Below, piece by piece: positions 54,707-64,000 of a DNA stretch of 64,000 bases. Under the pieces are notes generated by a model. The model searched no databases, was not told the origin of the DNA, and saw only the letters and a list, made by a program, of their open reading frames with translations. A program made the position numbers and the translations under genes. The DNA is taken from the NCBI GenBank assembly GCA_947626415.1, contig CANQSA010000005.1, positions 1 to 64,000 of the forward strand, given 5' to 3'. This DNA comes from an uncultured Lachnospiraceae bacterium. Lineage in GTDB: Bacteria; Bacillota; Clostridia; Lachnospirales; Lachnospiraceae. The first letter of the stretch is position 1. The number at the start of each line of letters is the position of its first letter.

Positions 54707-55870
54707 TTATAAATTGCAAGCCTCTAAAATTTTTTTAATTGTCTCTTTTGTCAGTTTTTCACAGCTTGTATCCATAATATAAGTAGTCTGAACTACCTTA
54801 TCAATCACATCTTCAGATACGCCCCCAAGCGCACTGAATGTTGCCGGCAGTCCCATTTCTTTTACAAACAGTTTTAATGCTCCAATCCCTCTTACTGCTG
54901 CCTCATCCTCATTTAAATCTTTGTCTTCTATGCCCCATACTTTTCTTGCAAATCTGGCAAACTTTCCTACAGCGCCCTTATATGTGTGCATATAATAGGA
55001 TGGCTGAATGACGGCAAGTCCTTTTCCATGTGTACAATCTGTATATGCTCCCAGTTGATGATCGATCTGGTGCGCCTGAAACGCAGGTTTTTTCCCTGCT
55101 TTTAAAACCCCATTCATTGCTATCGCACTGTCCCACGCCAATTCAGATCTGGCATCGTCATTTTCAGGATTCTTTTTTATCTCCCGCATATTTTTAATTA
55201 TATTGCACATGATAATTTCATTCATTTCATCCGAAACAACAATCTCTTCCGGCAGACTAAAATAGGTTTCCATACAGTGGCTCAAAGTATCAAAAGCCCC
55301 TGCCATTAAAAGGTCCGCAGGAAGAGAGGCGGAGCAGTTGATATCCAACACTGCAAATGCCGGGTATGCTCCTTTCAAAGATCTTTTTTCCCCTGCCTGC
55401 TGATTGGTAATCACGCCGCTGTTATTTTGTTCCGATCCCGTCCCAAACGCAGTTAATATCACGCCCATTTCTATAAAGGCCGATGGTGTCTGCCTCTTTA
55501 CACACTCGTATTCCCATATATCCCCATCCAGATTTGCCCAGGCCGCGATCACTTTACAGCAGTCCGCAACAGAACCGCCGCCGACAGCCAAAATAAAATC
55601 TATCTTTTCCGAACGGCACAGGTCTCTCCCTTCACGGACTTTTTCATAGGTGGGATTTGCCGTTATTCCGGACAGTTCCGTAATCTTTTTTCCGGCAGCC
55701 TCTAATATATTCCGTACTTCTGTATAAATTCCGCTTTTCTTTACGGAGCCGCCTCCATAAGCCAGAAGCACATTTTCCCCAACAGACGGAATCTCCGATG
55801 ATAATGCATCTTTCATGATTCCTTTTCCAAAATATGTTTTTACCGGGCACGAATAGATAAATTTCTCCAT
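54707..55870 (-). CDS. Iron-containing alcohol dehydrogenase
   Basis: This 387-residue group III alcohol dehydrogenase of the BdhA type has the nucleotide-binding YGGGSVKKSGIY and AVGGGSVADCCKVIA motifs. Metal ligands are in FDTLSHCMETYF and further His residues in HQIDHQLGAYTDCTHGKGLAV. It should reduce a small aldehyde with NAD(P)H in the cytoplasm. The start at 55870 has AGGAGG 8 nt upstream. In this locus it is the likely reductase for an aldehyde made by the aldolase and ThDP enzymes. It is also close to phosphonoacetaldehyde/hydroxyethylphosphonate reductases in family, but no PEP mutase gene is in the window. Confidence 0.93.
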   Translation of the reverse strand: MEKFIYSCPVKTYFGKGIMKDALSSEIPSVGENVLLAYGGGSVKKSGIYTEVRNILEAAGKKITELSGITANPTYEKVREGRDLCRSEKIDFILAVGGGSVADCCKVIAAWANLDGDIWEYECVKRQTPSAFIEMGVILTAFGTGSEQNNSGVITNQQAGEKRSLKGAYPAFAVLDINCSASLPADLLMAGAFDTLSHCMETYFSLPEEIVVSDEMNEIIMCNIIKNMREIKKNPENDDARSELAWDSAIAMNGVLKAGKKPAFQAHQIDHQLGAYTDCTHGKGLAVIQPSYYMHTYKGAVGKFARFARKVWGIEDKDLNEDEAAVRGIGALKLFVKEMGLPATFSALGGVSEDVIDKVVQTTYIMDTSCEKLTKETIKKILEACNL

Positions 55871-55894
55871 AATTTCTGCCTCCTGCAATATTTG

Positions 55895-57220
55895 TTATAT
55901 CCGATTAAAATTTTCCTGCCTGTTAAACTGTTCCACTATATCGCATACCGCCTTGTTAAACACATCATTGATATTCGACATGACCGTCCCTTTTTTTACA
56001 GCCTTTGAGAAAGAAAGAAACTCATACCGGATTCCTTCCCCCTCCAGTTGGTAAAAATAGCGCCTATTATCAGCAGGATTTTCATATCGAACTTCAAAAT
56101 AATCCGTTTTCCACCACGGAGCCGGAACATATATGTATCCTTTTGTACCGGAAATGATCAATTCCCCTTCTGATTTTACCCCTCTGCCTACTTTAATAGA
56201 CGCCACCGCATTCTGATAGACAAAGTCTATTTTTGTAAACGTATCATATCGGTTATCGAGTAATTTAGATGTGATCCGGCACTCCTTATAGTCTGTACCT
56301 AATATCTGAAATACCGGAAGCAGCGCCGTTGAGCCCCATTTTGTAATACTGTTCCAACTATTTTTATAGTCTGTTCTGCCGTTCTCAATTTCATCAAGGC
56401 TGGTACAGGTCGAATCAACTGAAATTACGTTTCCGATAATCCCGCTTTTAACCAGGAGGATTAAGCGCCAGTATGCAATGGAATACGCTGTTTTGACTGC
56501 CGACATCAGTACAAGTCCTTTTTCTTCCGCCAAATGTATCAGCTCCTCGCATTCTGCTCTCGTCATGGCAAAAAGCGATTCACAAAGCACATGCTTCCCA
56601 CACGCAAGCGCTGTGCGGATCTCCTCGTAATGAAGACCCGGATATGAAAAAATATACACAGCGTCAACTTTATCAAGCAAGCCGCGGTAGTTTCGGGTAA
56701 CCAGCGGCAAAGACTGAAGCGCCGAAGAAATTCCCTCATCCGTATAAACGCCTTCTATCTCCAGATCATTGACATAAGCGCACTCTCTGACAACTTTATC
56801 CAAAAATCCGGCAGAACCGACCAGCCCTATCTTCAGCGGTGATTCACTGCGAATCTCCGTACTGGAAACGCCTTCAGTCCGGTCAAGATAGACGACTTTA
56901 CAATACTCATTCAGATAATCAAACTTTCCCTTCCAATCAGAACCGACTGTAAATATATCCACCTGATACCTTTTGATATCATCGATTTTCTGTCCTTCAT
57001 ATTCTTCTATGACAATCTCATCCGCAAGACCGGTCTCCTTTACTGCAGCTACTCTCTCCATCAGAGACTGGCGGACATTGATCTTTCCTCTGGACTTGTC
57101 AAAATCGTCTGCCGTAATCCCTACGATCAAATAATCGCCAAGCTCCTTCGCCCGTTCGAGCAGCCGCCTGTGCCCATAATGGAATAAGTCAAAAGTACCG
57201 TATGTAATCACCTTTTTCAT
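55895..57220 (-). CDS. Cytidylyltransferase fused to a Gfo/Idh/MocA-type dehydrogenase
   Basis: This is a 441-residue two-domain protein. Residues about 1-128 are a TagD/GCT-like cytidylyltransferase: TYGTFDLFHYGHRRLL carries the HxGH motif, RSESPL-like and the RTEGVSSTEIR segment carries the second nucleotide motif. Residues about 130-441 are a dehydrogenase: KIGLVGSAGFLDKVV (dinucleotide-binding), AVYIFSYPGLHYEEIRTAL and CGKHVLCESLFAMTRAECEE (the family's conserved EKP is replaced by ESL). It should activate an alcohol phosphate with CTP and oxidise or reduce a related compound. The start at 57220 has AAGGAG 9 nt upstream. It is unusual for these two activities to be one chain. Confidence 0.87.
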   Translation of the reverse strand: MKKVITYGTFDLFHYGHRRLLERAKELGDYLIVGITADDFDKSRGKINVRQSLMERVAAVKETGLADEIVIEEYEGQKIDDIKRYQVDIFTVGSDWKGKFDYLNEYCKVVYLDRTEGVSSTEIRSESPLKIGLVGSAGFLDKVVRECAYVNDLEIEGVYTDEGISSALQSLPLVTRNYRGLLDKVDAVYIFSYPGLHYEEIRTALACGKHVLCESLFAMTRAECEELIHLAEEKGLVLMSAVKTAYSIAYWRLILLVKSGIIGNVISVDSTCTSLDEIENGRTDYKNSWNSITKWGSTALLPVFQILGTDYKECRITSKLLDNRYDTFTKIDFVYQNAVASIKVGRGVKSEGELIISGTKGYIYVPAPWWKTDYFEVRYENPADNRRYFYQLEGEGIRYEFLSFSKAVKKGTVMSNINDVFNKAVCDIVEQFNRQENFNRI

Positions 57221-57248
57221 GATAGTCTGCTCCTTCTCCTGCAGCGAA

Positions 57249-58856
57249 TCAGGAATTGCTGGGTACAGCCACTTCAATTAACTGCGGCTGTCCTGTAACA
57301 GGTTTTATCGTCTTCACCGCATCCGGAGACGAAACAAGCTGATAATCCATATGAAATGCTGCCGCTAACCGTCTGAAATCAGCCGCCTGGTATCCGGAAT
57401 CTTCCGTTGTCGTAAAATATCTCCCTTTAAAAATTCTTTTTTGAAACTCCATGATATCGCCAAGGCAGCGGTTATTAAACACAATCACGGTAATCGGCAG
57501 CTGTTCCCGGCTGATAAGCTGTAATTCCTGTAAGTTCATCATGATCCCGCCATCTCCGCTCATACAGACAACCGGTTTTTTTTCTGCATAATACACGCCG
57601 ACTGCTGCCGGAAGCGCATAGCCCATACTGGCCAGTCCCGCCGACTGATACAGGCGCTGGCCCTCTTTAAACTGAAACTGTGACATGAGCCATCTTCTGT
57701 GGCTTCCGGTATCCACCGTTATCTGTATATGTTCGGGCATGACATCACTGATCTCCCGCATAAATTCGTCCCCCGTAGAATTCAGAGAACCTTTTCTTTT
57801 GCTGCCTTCTATCTGTGTCTGACACTTCTCCAGCCATGAACATTCAAACGGAGGCAAATCTTTTAAACTTTGTTTTAACTCCGGAATGATAGTTTTTAAA
57901 TCCGCGCATACGCCGATTTCATCCCTTACCTTATAATCCAATTCTCCCCGGTCACAATCGACACGTATGATAACGGCCTGCGGCGCAAACCCCGCCCGGT
58001 TCTCGGTTACCTGTTTAAAATTAAGTCTGGCGCCCAATGTGATAATAAGATCACACTCTTTTACGGCACGATTTGCCGACGGATCTCCGTCAACTCCAAT
58101 ATATCCTAAACACAGCGGATCTCCGCAATAAAGATCCATACACAGAAGCGTTGTCACAACGGGAATATTCAGGCTTCTCGCAAATTCTAGGATGTCCGTC
58201 TCGAGAGCCGCCTGTTTAACTCCGTTTCCAATCAGGATAATCGGCCTTTTTGCTTTCTGAAACTCTCTTTTTATCTGAACAAGAACATCCTGTATATCGG
58301 CAGATTTCGGTGCTTCAAAGCACGGCAGCGTATCAATATCTGCATCCGCCCTGGCAATATCGCTGGGCACATCCAGAAGAACAGGCCCCGGTCTTCCGTT
58401 TTCAGCTAAATAAAATGCCTTTTCTAATGCATATTTGATCTCTTCCGGCGTTCTGACCTGATAACTCCATTTGGTAATCGGAGCTGCTACAGATACAATA
58501 TCCACTTCCTGTGAAGCTTTTTGCCGTATATGATAGTTGCCTTTCAGAGACCTCAGATCCTTCTCTCCCACCATAAAGACAACCGGCACCGAATCGCAAT
58601 ATGCATTGGCTATCCCTGTTATCAGATTTGTACCGCCCGGACCGGCAGTGGTATATGCGAACCCCGCCTTGTGGGCAGCCTGTGCATATGCGCCGGCTGC
58701 AAATGCCGCCGCCTGCTCATGATATACTAAATGGCTATTGACTTCTGAATCAATCATAGAATTCATGAAATGTCCGCAGCCTACACCGGGGATTCCAAAA
58801 ACATCCCGTATTCCTTTGTCTTCGAGAAAAGAAACCATATAATCGGAAACTTTCAA
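57249..58856 (-). CDS. Thiamine pyrophosphate-dependent enzyme (acetolactate synthase/decarboxylase-like)
   Basis: This 535-residue protein has three domains of the IlvB/pyruvate oxidase group: the N-terminal pyrimidine domain with GIPGVGCGHF and the catalytic Glu in YHEQAAAFAAGAYAQ near residue 47, the central domain with IILIGNGVKQAALE, and the C-terminal ThDP domain with GDGGIMMNLQELQL and VFNNRCLGD. The exact reaction (decarboxylation or carboligation of a 2-keto acid) is not set by the motifs. The start is TTG at 58856, inferred because GAGGG lies 6 nt upstream and the TTGA overlaps the aldolase stop. It is coupled to the aldolase gene. Confidence 0.9.
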   Translation of the reverse strand: MKVSDYMVSFLEDKGIRDVFGIPGVGCGHFMNSMIDSEVNSHLVYHEQAAAFAAGAYAQAAHKAGFAYTTAGPGGTNLITGIANAYCDSVPVVFMVGEKDLRSLKGNYHIRQKASQEVDIVSVAAPITKWSYQVRTPEEIKYALEKAFYLAENGRPGPVLLDVPSDIARADADIDTLPCFEAPKSADIQDVLVQIKREFQKAKRPIILIGNGVKQAALETDILEFARSLNIPVVTTLLCMDLYCGDPLCLGYIGVDGDPSANRAVKECDLIITLGARLNFKQVTENRAGFAPQAVIIRVDCDRGELDYKVRDEIGVCADLKTIIPELKQSLKDLPPFECSWLEKCQTQIEGSKRKGSLNSTGDEFMREISDVMPEHIQITVDTGSHRRWLMSQFQFKEGQRLYQSAGLASMGYALPAAVGVYYAEKKPVVCMSGDGGIMMNLQELQLISREQLPITVIVFNNRCLGDIMEFQKRIFKGRYFTTTEDSGYQAADFRRLAAAFHMDYQLVSSPDAVKTIKPVTGQPQLIEVAVPSNS

Positions 58857-59878
58857 ACTTTACCCTCACTTTTCAATTCGCTTAGCCTGTTTACGACAAA
58901 CTCTTTTTTAAAGACTGTCTTCTCATGCGGCGCCAGTCCTTTGAGAAATTCTAAAAATATATTTTCACTGATCTTATTCTGTCTGAAAAATGTCGCAAAA
59001 TCCTGCGAACAATGAAACACTGCAGACAAATAATGATACATGGAATATCCCCATGGATTTTCCATATAAAAATTTTTTAACCACTTTTCAAATAAGATTA
59101 CAAGATTTAGAGAATCATAATGCTTCCCGCATTTTTCATTCAGATAATCCGCAATCACTTCCGTCTGTAAATTTCCTACTCCTCTTCCCATCCCCATAAT
59201 GCTCGCATCGATACAAACATCATGAGAAAGTTTGAGTTCAAGAATTGCCTCTGCGCAGCTTAAAGCCTGCATCTTGTTGTTATGTCCGTGATATCCTATT
59301 TTAATATCGGGATTCAGATAACGGTCTGCAAGCGCCGCATAGCGGCAAATTTCTATAGATGACTGCGTCCCCCATGTGTCAACAATATAAAATGCATACG
59401 GATCCACATCATTGGCTGATTTCAACAGATCGATAAACTCTTTTTCGCTATACTGCCCCACAGCTGTCGGCTGTATAGAAATCTGATATCCCTGCTTTCG
59501 TATACGGCTGCAGTATTCCAGATGCTCCTTCAGCAGTCTTTTCCAAATACAAACCCGGATATAGTCTATCCCGCTCTCCCGCGGAGTGTGCAATCTCTCC
59601 GCCGGATACAACCCTTCCGGATCTGCTGCGGTTATCATTACCGAGTAACGACTGCCTTGTTTTTTATGTTGTAAAAGCTCCCGAAGATTATCGGAATCCT
59701 GAAAAACAGTTCGATCCCGTATCCAAGGTTCATCCCTGAAAAAGCCAAGTTCAATGATGTCTATCCCCGCATCTTCCAGACCACGTTTAATCTGCGTAAT
59801 CGCTTCCTGTCCGAACTTCCAGTCATTTACGTATCCGCCGTCACGAAGGGTACAATCCAACAAATAAATCTCTCCCAA
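58853..59878 (-). CDS. DRE-TIM aldolase (HMG-CoA lyase/4-hydroxy-2-oxovalerate aldolase-like)
   Basis: This 341-residue TIM-barrel enzyme carries the metal-binding DCTLRDGGYVNDW motif at residues 8-20 (the DRE-TIM signature RDG), YIVDTWGTQSS, GYHGHNNKMQALS (His-x-His metal ligands) and DASIMGMGRGVGNLQTE. It should make or cleave a C-C bond next to a keto acid, probably releasing or using pyruvate. The start is TTG at 59878, as no ATG precedes the motif; its ribosome site is weak. It overlaps the ThDP gene by 4 nt, which strongly suggests a common pathway. Confidence 0.88.
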   Translation of the reverse strand: MGEIYLLDCTLRDGGYVNDWKFGQEAITQIKRGLEDAGIDIIELGFFRDEPWIRDRTVFQDSDNLRELLQHKKQGSRYSVMITAADPEGLYPAERLHTPRESGIDYIRVCIWKRLLKEHLEYCSRIRKQGYQISIQPTAVGQYSEKEFIDLLKSANDVDPYAFYIVDTWGTQSSIEICRYAALADRYLNPDIKIGYHGHNNKMQALSCAEAILELKLSHDVCIDASIMGMGRGVGNLQTEVIADYLNEKCGKHYDSLNLVILFEKWLKNFYMENPWGYSMYHYLSAVFHCSQDFATFFRQNKISENIFLEFLKGLAPHEKTVFKKEFVVNRLSELKSEGKV

Positions 59879-59938
59879 AATAATCTCTGCCTTTCTGTAT
59901 TTTTACGGGTATGATTCATGGCTGCAAAAACAGCATAG

Positions 59939-60955
59939 TTATAAATGATACATCTTTTTATAATAATTCTGATATTCCCCGCTGATGATGTTTTCCCACC
60001 AATCGCGGTTATCGAGATACCACTGTATCGTTTTTCGGATTCCATCCGCAAATCTTGTCTCCGGCAGCCAGCCGAGCTCATTGTGAATTTTGGTCGGATC
60101 TATGGCATAACGCAGATCGTGGCCCTTTCTGTCGGCAACGTATGTAATCAGACTCTCCGGCTTGCCCAGCTCCCTGCAGATAAGTTTTACGATATCAATA
60201 TTTTTCATCTCATTATGACCGCCGATGTTATAAACTTCTCCCACTCTGCCTTTATGAATGATCAGATCGATCGCCTTGCAGTGATCTTCCACATACAGCC
60301 AGTCCCGAACATTTTCCCCTTTTCCGTAAACGGGAAGCGGCTTGTCATTCAAAGCATTAGCAATCATAAGCGGGATCAGTTTTTCCGGGAAATGATACGG
60401 GCCGTAATTGTTGGAGCAGCGGCTGACTGTCACGGGCAGACCGTAAGTCCGATGATATGCCATTACAAGCAGATCCGCTGCCGCCTTGGAACTGCTGTAA
60501 GGCGAGCTGGTATGGATAGGCGTTTCTTCCGTAAAAAACAGATCCGGCCGGTCAAGCGGCAGATCGCCGTAGACTTCATCGGTAGACACCTGATGATAGC
60601 GCTGAATGCCGTATTTACGGCAGGCGTCCATTAAAACGGCGGTTCCCATGATGTTGGTCTGAAGAAAAACGCCGGGATCCTCAATGGAGCGGTCAACGTG
60701 GCTTTCCGCAGCGAAATTGACAACGATATCCGGTTTCTCCTCCTTAAACAATCTGCAGACCGCCTCCCGGTCACAGATGTCGGCCTTCACAAAGCGAAAG
60801 CCCGGCTTATTCATTACGGGCTCCAGCGTAGACAGATTGCCCGCGTAGGTCAGCTTGTCCAGACAGACGATCCGGTATTCCGGGTGCTGTCTAAGCATAT
60901 AAAATATAAAGTTGCTTCCTATGAATCCGGCTCCGCCGGTAACAATTATAGTCAT
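59939..60955 (-). CDS. rfbB: dTDP-glucose 4,6-dehydratase
   Basis: This 338-residue extended SDR enzyme makes dTDP-4-keto-6-deoxyglucose, the second step to dTDP-rhamnose. [10 protein letters not shown] binds NAD, the catalytic triad includes STDEVYGD and YSSSKAAAD, and [16 protein letters not shown] is the substrate loop. Length is normal. It overlaps rfbA by 4 nt (ATGA). rfbC and rfbD are not in the window and may lie upstream beyond the right edge or elsewhere. Confidence 0.96.
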   Translation of the reverse strand: MTIIVTGGAGFIGSNFIFYMLRQHPEYRIVCLDKLTYAGNLSTLEPVMNKPGFRFVKADICDREAVCRLFKEEKPDIVVNFAAESHVDRSIEDPGVFLQTNIMGTAVLMDACRKYGIQRYHQVSTDEVYGDLPLDRPDLFFTEETPIHTSSPYSSSKAAADLLVMAYHRTYGLPVTVSRCSNNYGPYHFPEKLIPLMIANALNDKPLPVYGKGENVRDWLYVEDHCKAIDLIIHKGRVGEVYNIGGHNEMKNIDIVKLICRELGKPESLITYVADRKGHDLRYAIDPTKIHNELGWLPETRFADGIRKTIQWYLDNRDWWENIISGEYQNYYKKMYHL

Positions 60956-61830
60956 ACTGATTCCTCCACCAATGACAGCAAATATTTTCCGTAGTCAGTC
61001 ATGCTGAGTTCTTCCCCTATCTTCCGGAGGCGGCTGCTGTCAATAAAGCCGCGTCTCCATGCGATCTCTTCAATACAGGAAATGTAAAAGCCCTGCATTT
61101 CCTGTACGGTCTTTACAAAGCCTCCGGCCTTGTGCATCCCTTTCGGCGTACCGGTATCCAGCCACGCCATCCCGCGCCCCATCAGAGTGACACGGAGCTG
61201 TCCTCTGCGAAGATACTCGTTGTTCACAGAAGTTATCTCTATTTCTCCCCGTGCAGAGGGTTTGACGTTTTTGGCGATTTCCACGACATCATTGTTATAA
61301 AAGTACAAGCCCGGCACGGCATAATTGGACTTGGGTATTTCCGGTTTTTCTTCAATGGAAATCACTCTGTTGTTTTCATCAAACTCCACCACGCCGAACG
61401 CGGTGGGATTTTTTACCGGATAACCGAAAATTGCGGCGCCGCTGACCTCCGCCTGTTCTTTGGCCTGCTGCAGAATCGCCGAAAAATATTGGCCGTAGAA
61501 TACGTTATCGCCAAGCACGAGGCATACACTGTCGCTGCCGATAAATTTTTCACCGATGATAAATGCGTCCGCAAGACCCCGCGGCGTTTCCTGTACGGCG
61601 TATTCGATATGTATTCCGATGCCGCTGCCGTCTTCCAGAAGATTCCTGTATCCGTCAATATCGTAAGGGGTCGAAATGATCAGCACCTCACGGATATCTG
61701 CCAGAAGCAGCACCGACAGCGGATAATAAATCAGTGGTTTGTCATATATGGGAAGCAGCTGTTTCGATACCGAGATCGTATTCGGATACAGCCTTGTCCC
61801 TTTTCCTCCGGCGAGTATAATACCTTTCAT
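60952..61830 (-). CDS. rfbA: Glucose-1-phosphate thymidylyltransferase
   Basis: This 292-residue nucleotidyltransferase makes dTDP-glucose from dTTP and glucose 1-phosphate. The [13 protein letters not shown] loop is at residues 7-19, followed by [17 protein letters not shown] and [29 protein letters not shown] and [18 protein letters not shown] are also typical. The ATG at 61830 is 2 nt from the glf stop, and AAAGG lies inside glf. It heads the dTDP-sugar pair. Confidence 0.97.
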   Translation of the reverse strand: MKGIILAGGKGTRLYPNTISVSKQLLPIYDKPLIYYPLSVLLLADIREVLIISTPYDIDGYRNLLEDGSGIGIHIEYAVQETPRGLADAFIIGEKFIGSDSVCLVLGDNVFYGQYFSAILQQAKEQAEVSGAAIFGYPVKNPTAFGVVEFDENNRVISIEEKPEIPKSNYAVPGLYFYNNDVVEIAKNVKPSARGEIEITSVNNEYLRRGQLRVTLMGRGMAWLDTGTPKGMHKAGGFVKTVQEMQGFYISCIEEIAWRRGFIDSSRLRKIGEELSMTDYGKYLLSLVEESV

Positions 61831-61831
61831 T

Positions 61832-63001
61832 TCATCCCAACCTTTCTTTTATCTCTTCAAATTTCTCAAGCGCGTGTTCGATACAGATATCCATGTTATA
61901 ATATTTAAACTCTGCAAGCCGTCCGCAGAGGATGATATTCTTATATTTTCCAACCTCGTCAAGATACTTTTTATAGATCATCTGACTTTCCTCCGTAAGC
62001 ACGGGATAATACGGAATGTTTGCTTTCGGATCGTCAGGATCATATTCAAGCGGATACTCTGTAGCAACTACCGTTTTTTCGCACTTGCCAATTTCGTATG
62101 TAAACTGCTTGTATTCCGTTTTTCGAGTATATCCGTCAGCCTGAGGATACGAGATTATCTCGCAGGGCAATACTTTTTCTGTGTTAAAATATTCATATTT
62201 AATTTCAAGCGAACGATACGGCAACCGGGAAAATTTCAGTCCGAAAAGTTCGTCTATCGCGCCTGTAAAAACGAGCAGATCCACATTTTCACCATCATAT
62301 TTTACGATCGAATTCTCCTCATCAAAGCTGATATGCGCAAAGGCATCACAGTTGAGTTTTACCGAAATATTTTCATGATCAAGCAAATTTTCAAACAACT
62401 TTGTAAAACCGTTTTTCGGAAGATACTGAAAATCCTTGTTGAGATAGCGCTCGTCAAAATTCATCGCCATAGGGACACGTTCAAGGACACTTTTATCAAT
62501 TTCTTCCGGCGGAATCCCCCATTGTTTAGAAGTATAGGTTCTGTACGCTTTTTCAAAGAGCAGCTCGCCGTAGCTCCGGATTTTTTCATTCTTACTGTTG
62601 AGCAGTTCAAAGATCGGAACTCTGTCGCGTCCTGCGAATTCAGTCCTCAGCGCCTTTAAAAGCTCAACTGAATTTTCATCTCCCACAAGCTGCTGCATTG
62701 TGCGGAAATTAAACGGCAGACGCACATAATTTCCGTCAATAAAACTCAGAAGTTTTACATCATATCTGAAAAGTTCCGAATATTTTTTTAAAAATTTTAT
62801 CACTTCATAATTATTCGTATTCAGAAAATGCGGACCGTATTTTTGTATTAAAATACCGTTTTCGTCATATTCGTCATAAGCGTTTCCGCCGATATGGGAA
62901 CGTTTTTCTATAATCTCTACTTTGCGTCCGCATTCTTCGGCAATCTTCCGCGCCAGTATACTGCCGGAAAAGCCTGTGCCGACAATGATTATCTTACCCA
63001 A
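61832..63001 (-). CDS. glf: UDP-galactopyranose mutase
   Basis: This 389-residue flavoenzyme converts UDP-galactopyranose to UDP-galactofuranose. The FAD-binding [28 protein letters not shown] and [11 protein letters not shown] motifs are present, as are YTSKQWG and [17 protein letters not shown]. The start is TTG at 63001 with AAGGGA 6 nt upstream, itself encoded by the end of the SDR gene. It is AT-rich compared with rfbA. It implies galactofuranose in the surface glycan. Confidence 0.95.
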   Translation of the reverse strand: MGKIIIVGTGFSGSILARKIAEECGRKVEIIEKRSHIGGNAYDEYDENGILIQKYGPHFLNTNNYEVIKFLKKYSELFRYDVKLLSFIDGNYVRLPFNFRTMQQLVGDENSVELLKALRTEFAGRDRVPIFELLNSKNEKIRSYGELLFEKAYRTYTSKQWGIPPEEIDKSVLERVPMAMNFDERYLNKDFQYLPKNGFTKLFENLLDHENISVKLNCDAFAHISFDEENSIVKYDGENVDLLVFTGAIDELFGLKFSRLPYRSLEIKYEYFNTEKVLPCEIISYPQADGYTRKTEYKQFTYEIGKCEKTVVATEYPLEYDPDDPKANIPYYPVLTEESQMIYKKYLDEVGKYKNIILCGRLAEFKYYNMDICIEHALEKFEEIKERLG

Positions 63002-63002
63002 A

Positions 63003-63917
63003 TTAAATCCCTTCCTTTTTCAGCCATTGGGCCGTTTTTATAATACTTTCCTTAAAATCCGCCTGACATTCGAAACCTGTGTCATTATAGAGAGCGTTGA
63101 GGTCAATAAGCGAATAGTCCTTACTATCCGTATCCTTGTATTCTCCAAACTTAAGCTCTATTTTCGGATTAACGATCTCACCAAGTTCTGTTAGCAATTC
63201 ACGAAAAGTCTTCAATTTTCGGTGTCCTACATAGTAGCTCTTTTGGTTTTTGCCGTTTTCCCCGATTCGGTAAAATGCCTCTGCAATATCATCTATATAA
63301 ATTAAATCATATAGATTATCACCTTTTATCAGCTTAGGTGTCTGTCCTGTCAGAAGCTGCTTCATAACTACATTGGGCAGCATCATAGAACGGTTGCCCT
63401 CGCCATAAGCCATAGCAACAAGACCTGCACTGTATTCAATCCCATTATTATAAGCAAGCGTCTTACATATAACTTCTGCCACCGTTTTTGCGCCTGAATA
63501 GATACAGGTATATCTCGGTTTAAACTCGTCCGAGTCAAGAAAATTCTTTATTTCAAACTCGTTATATGTTCCTGCAAACACAAATTTTTTACACTTGATC
63601 TTTATCGCCTGATTGATTGCCTCACACGCATATTTCGCGTTATTTAACTGCAAACCGTAATCTTTGAACGACTCCCCAAATACCCCCTGCCATGCAAAAT
63701 GATAAAATACATCAATCTTGTCTTTTATCATCTCATAAAGCCGTTCATATTGGGAAAAGTCGGCAATGACAGATATAAAATTTTTATTTTTCATATGAAG
63801 TGAAAGCGCTTTTTCAGATATCTCAACCCCATACACCAAGATTCCTTCATCAAGCAATCTCCTTGTCAGCGCGCCGCCGATAAAGCCGCCTGCGCCTGTC
63901 ACAACAGCCGTTTTCAT
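63003..63917 (-). CDS. NAD-dependent epimerase/dehydratase (extended SDR)
   Basis: This 304-residue sugar-modifying SDR shows TGAGGFIGGALTRRLLDEG at the N-terminus, YHFAWQGVFGES, the FAGTYNEF strand and a YSGAKTVAEVI catalytic Tyr-x3-Lys motif. The substrate is probably an NDP-sugar, but which one is not clear. The start at 63917 has GGAGG 8 nt upstream. It is AT-rich, as is glf. It is coupled to glf downstream. Confidence 0.88.
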   Translation of the reverse strand: MKTAVVTGAGGFIGGALTRRLLDEGILVYGVEISEKALSLHMKNKNFISVIADFSQYERLYEMIKDKIDVFYHFAWQGVFGESFKDYGLQLNNAKYACEAINQAIKIKCKKFVFAGTYNEFEIKNFLDSDEFKPRYTCIYSGAKTVAEVICKTLAYNNGIEYSAGLVAMAYGEGNRSMMLPNVVMKQLLTGQTPKLIKGDNLYDLIYIDDIAEAFYRIGENGKNQKSYYVGHRKLKTFRELLTELGEIVNPKIELKFGEYKDTDSKDYSLIDLNALYNDTGFECQADFKESIIKTAQWLKKEGI

Positions 63918-63931
63918 ATGTATCACCTCCA

Positions 63932-64000
63932 TTAGAAATTAACATCGCTGTCACAGAGCAATGGAGATTTTTTATCTTTCTCCGAAACAATAAAATTGTC
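63932..64000 (-). CDS. 3' end of an upstream gene (cut by window edge)
   Basis: From the right edge, one minus-strand frame reads 22 codons (DNFIVSEKDKKSPLLCDSDV and then NF) to a TAA at 63932, about 14 nt before the SDR start. The close spacing to the next ribosome-binding site fits an operon gene, but one other frame is also open here. The product cannot be told. Confidence 0.45.
   Translation of the reverse strand, partial: DNFIVSEKDKKSPLLCDSDVNF

Noticed and set aside
54707..58856. Classical phosphonate biosynthesis (ThDP decarboxylase, iron dehydrogenase, cytidylyltransferase)
   Set aside because: No phosphoenolpyruvate mutase is present and an aldolase is coupled to the ThDP gene, so the call is not supported within the window.

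Overview
The window looks like the chromosome of a spore-forming Firmicute of class Clostridia, most likely a Lachnospiraceae relative. The basis is inference from content: a Gram-positive single-membrane gene set, sporulation genes (spoIIR, a SipL-like coat protein, a CotS-like kinase, a YtvI-like permease), a large Firmicutes-type SRP RNA, mecA, T-box and SAM-I leaders, a split transketolase and short archaeal-type prolyl-tRNA synthetase. Most genes have about 50% GC and consensus SigA-type promoters with 17-bp spacers. No tRNA, rRNA, CRISPR array or intact insertion sequence was seen.

Layout. 1-10.7 kb: the murI start and spoIIR, then a minus-strand series of ispE/GntR regulator, SipL-like protein, lipoprotein, phosphohexomutase, CotS-like kinase, cca, and proS behind a T-box leader. 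10.8-14.5 kb is an accessory patch: an AT-rich lipoprotein, an amber-interrupted small ORF and a secreted caspase-fold-like protein, followed by a decayed glycoside hydrolase remnant. 14.5-17.6 kb: an MBOAT/DHHW O-acylation operon. 17.7-23.2 kb: ytvI-like permease, a pseudouridine synthase, SAM-riboswitch-controlled metK, murA and an M23 endopeptidase. 23.3-30.2 kb: a long minus-strand operon (membrane protein, NUDIX, pyrophosphatase, flavin reductase, dinB, aroK), diverging from a sigma-70-like gene that lacks region 4.

30.3-36.8 kb is an L-arabinose operon, araA-araB-araD-transaldolase-tktN-tktC, linking arabinose isomerisation, phosphorylation and epimerisation directly to the non-oxidative pentose phosphate pathway. 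37-41 kb: an RDD membrane protein and a heterodimeric ABC exporter. 41-47 kb: dnaX-ybaB-recR with a downstream TPR/P-loop protein of unknown role, the SRP RNA and tadA. 47-54.5 kb: GNAT, a repeat-containing hypothetical protein, a GH18/SH3 protein, mecA, a DUF1858 protein, an anion permease and an Rpn-like nuclease.

54.7-64 kb is the 3' part of a surface polysaccharide locus, all on the minus strand and running in from beyond the right edge: SDR epimerase, glf, rfbA, rfbB, then a DRE-TIM aldolase, a ThDP enzyme, a cytidylyltransferase-dehydrogenase fusion and an iron alcohol dehydrogenase. The last four look like a dedicated route to a CDP-activated small alcohol for decorating a glycan. This is the strongest candidate for an undescribed pathway; the secreted caspase-like protein and the region-4-less sigma-like protein come next.
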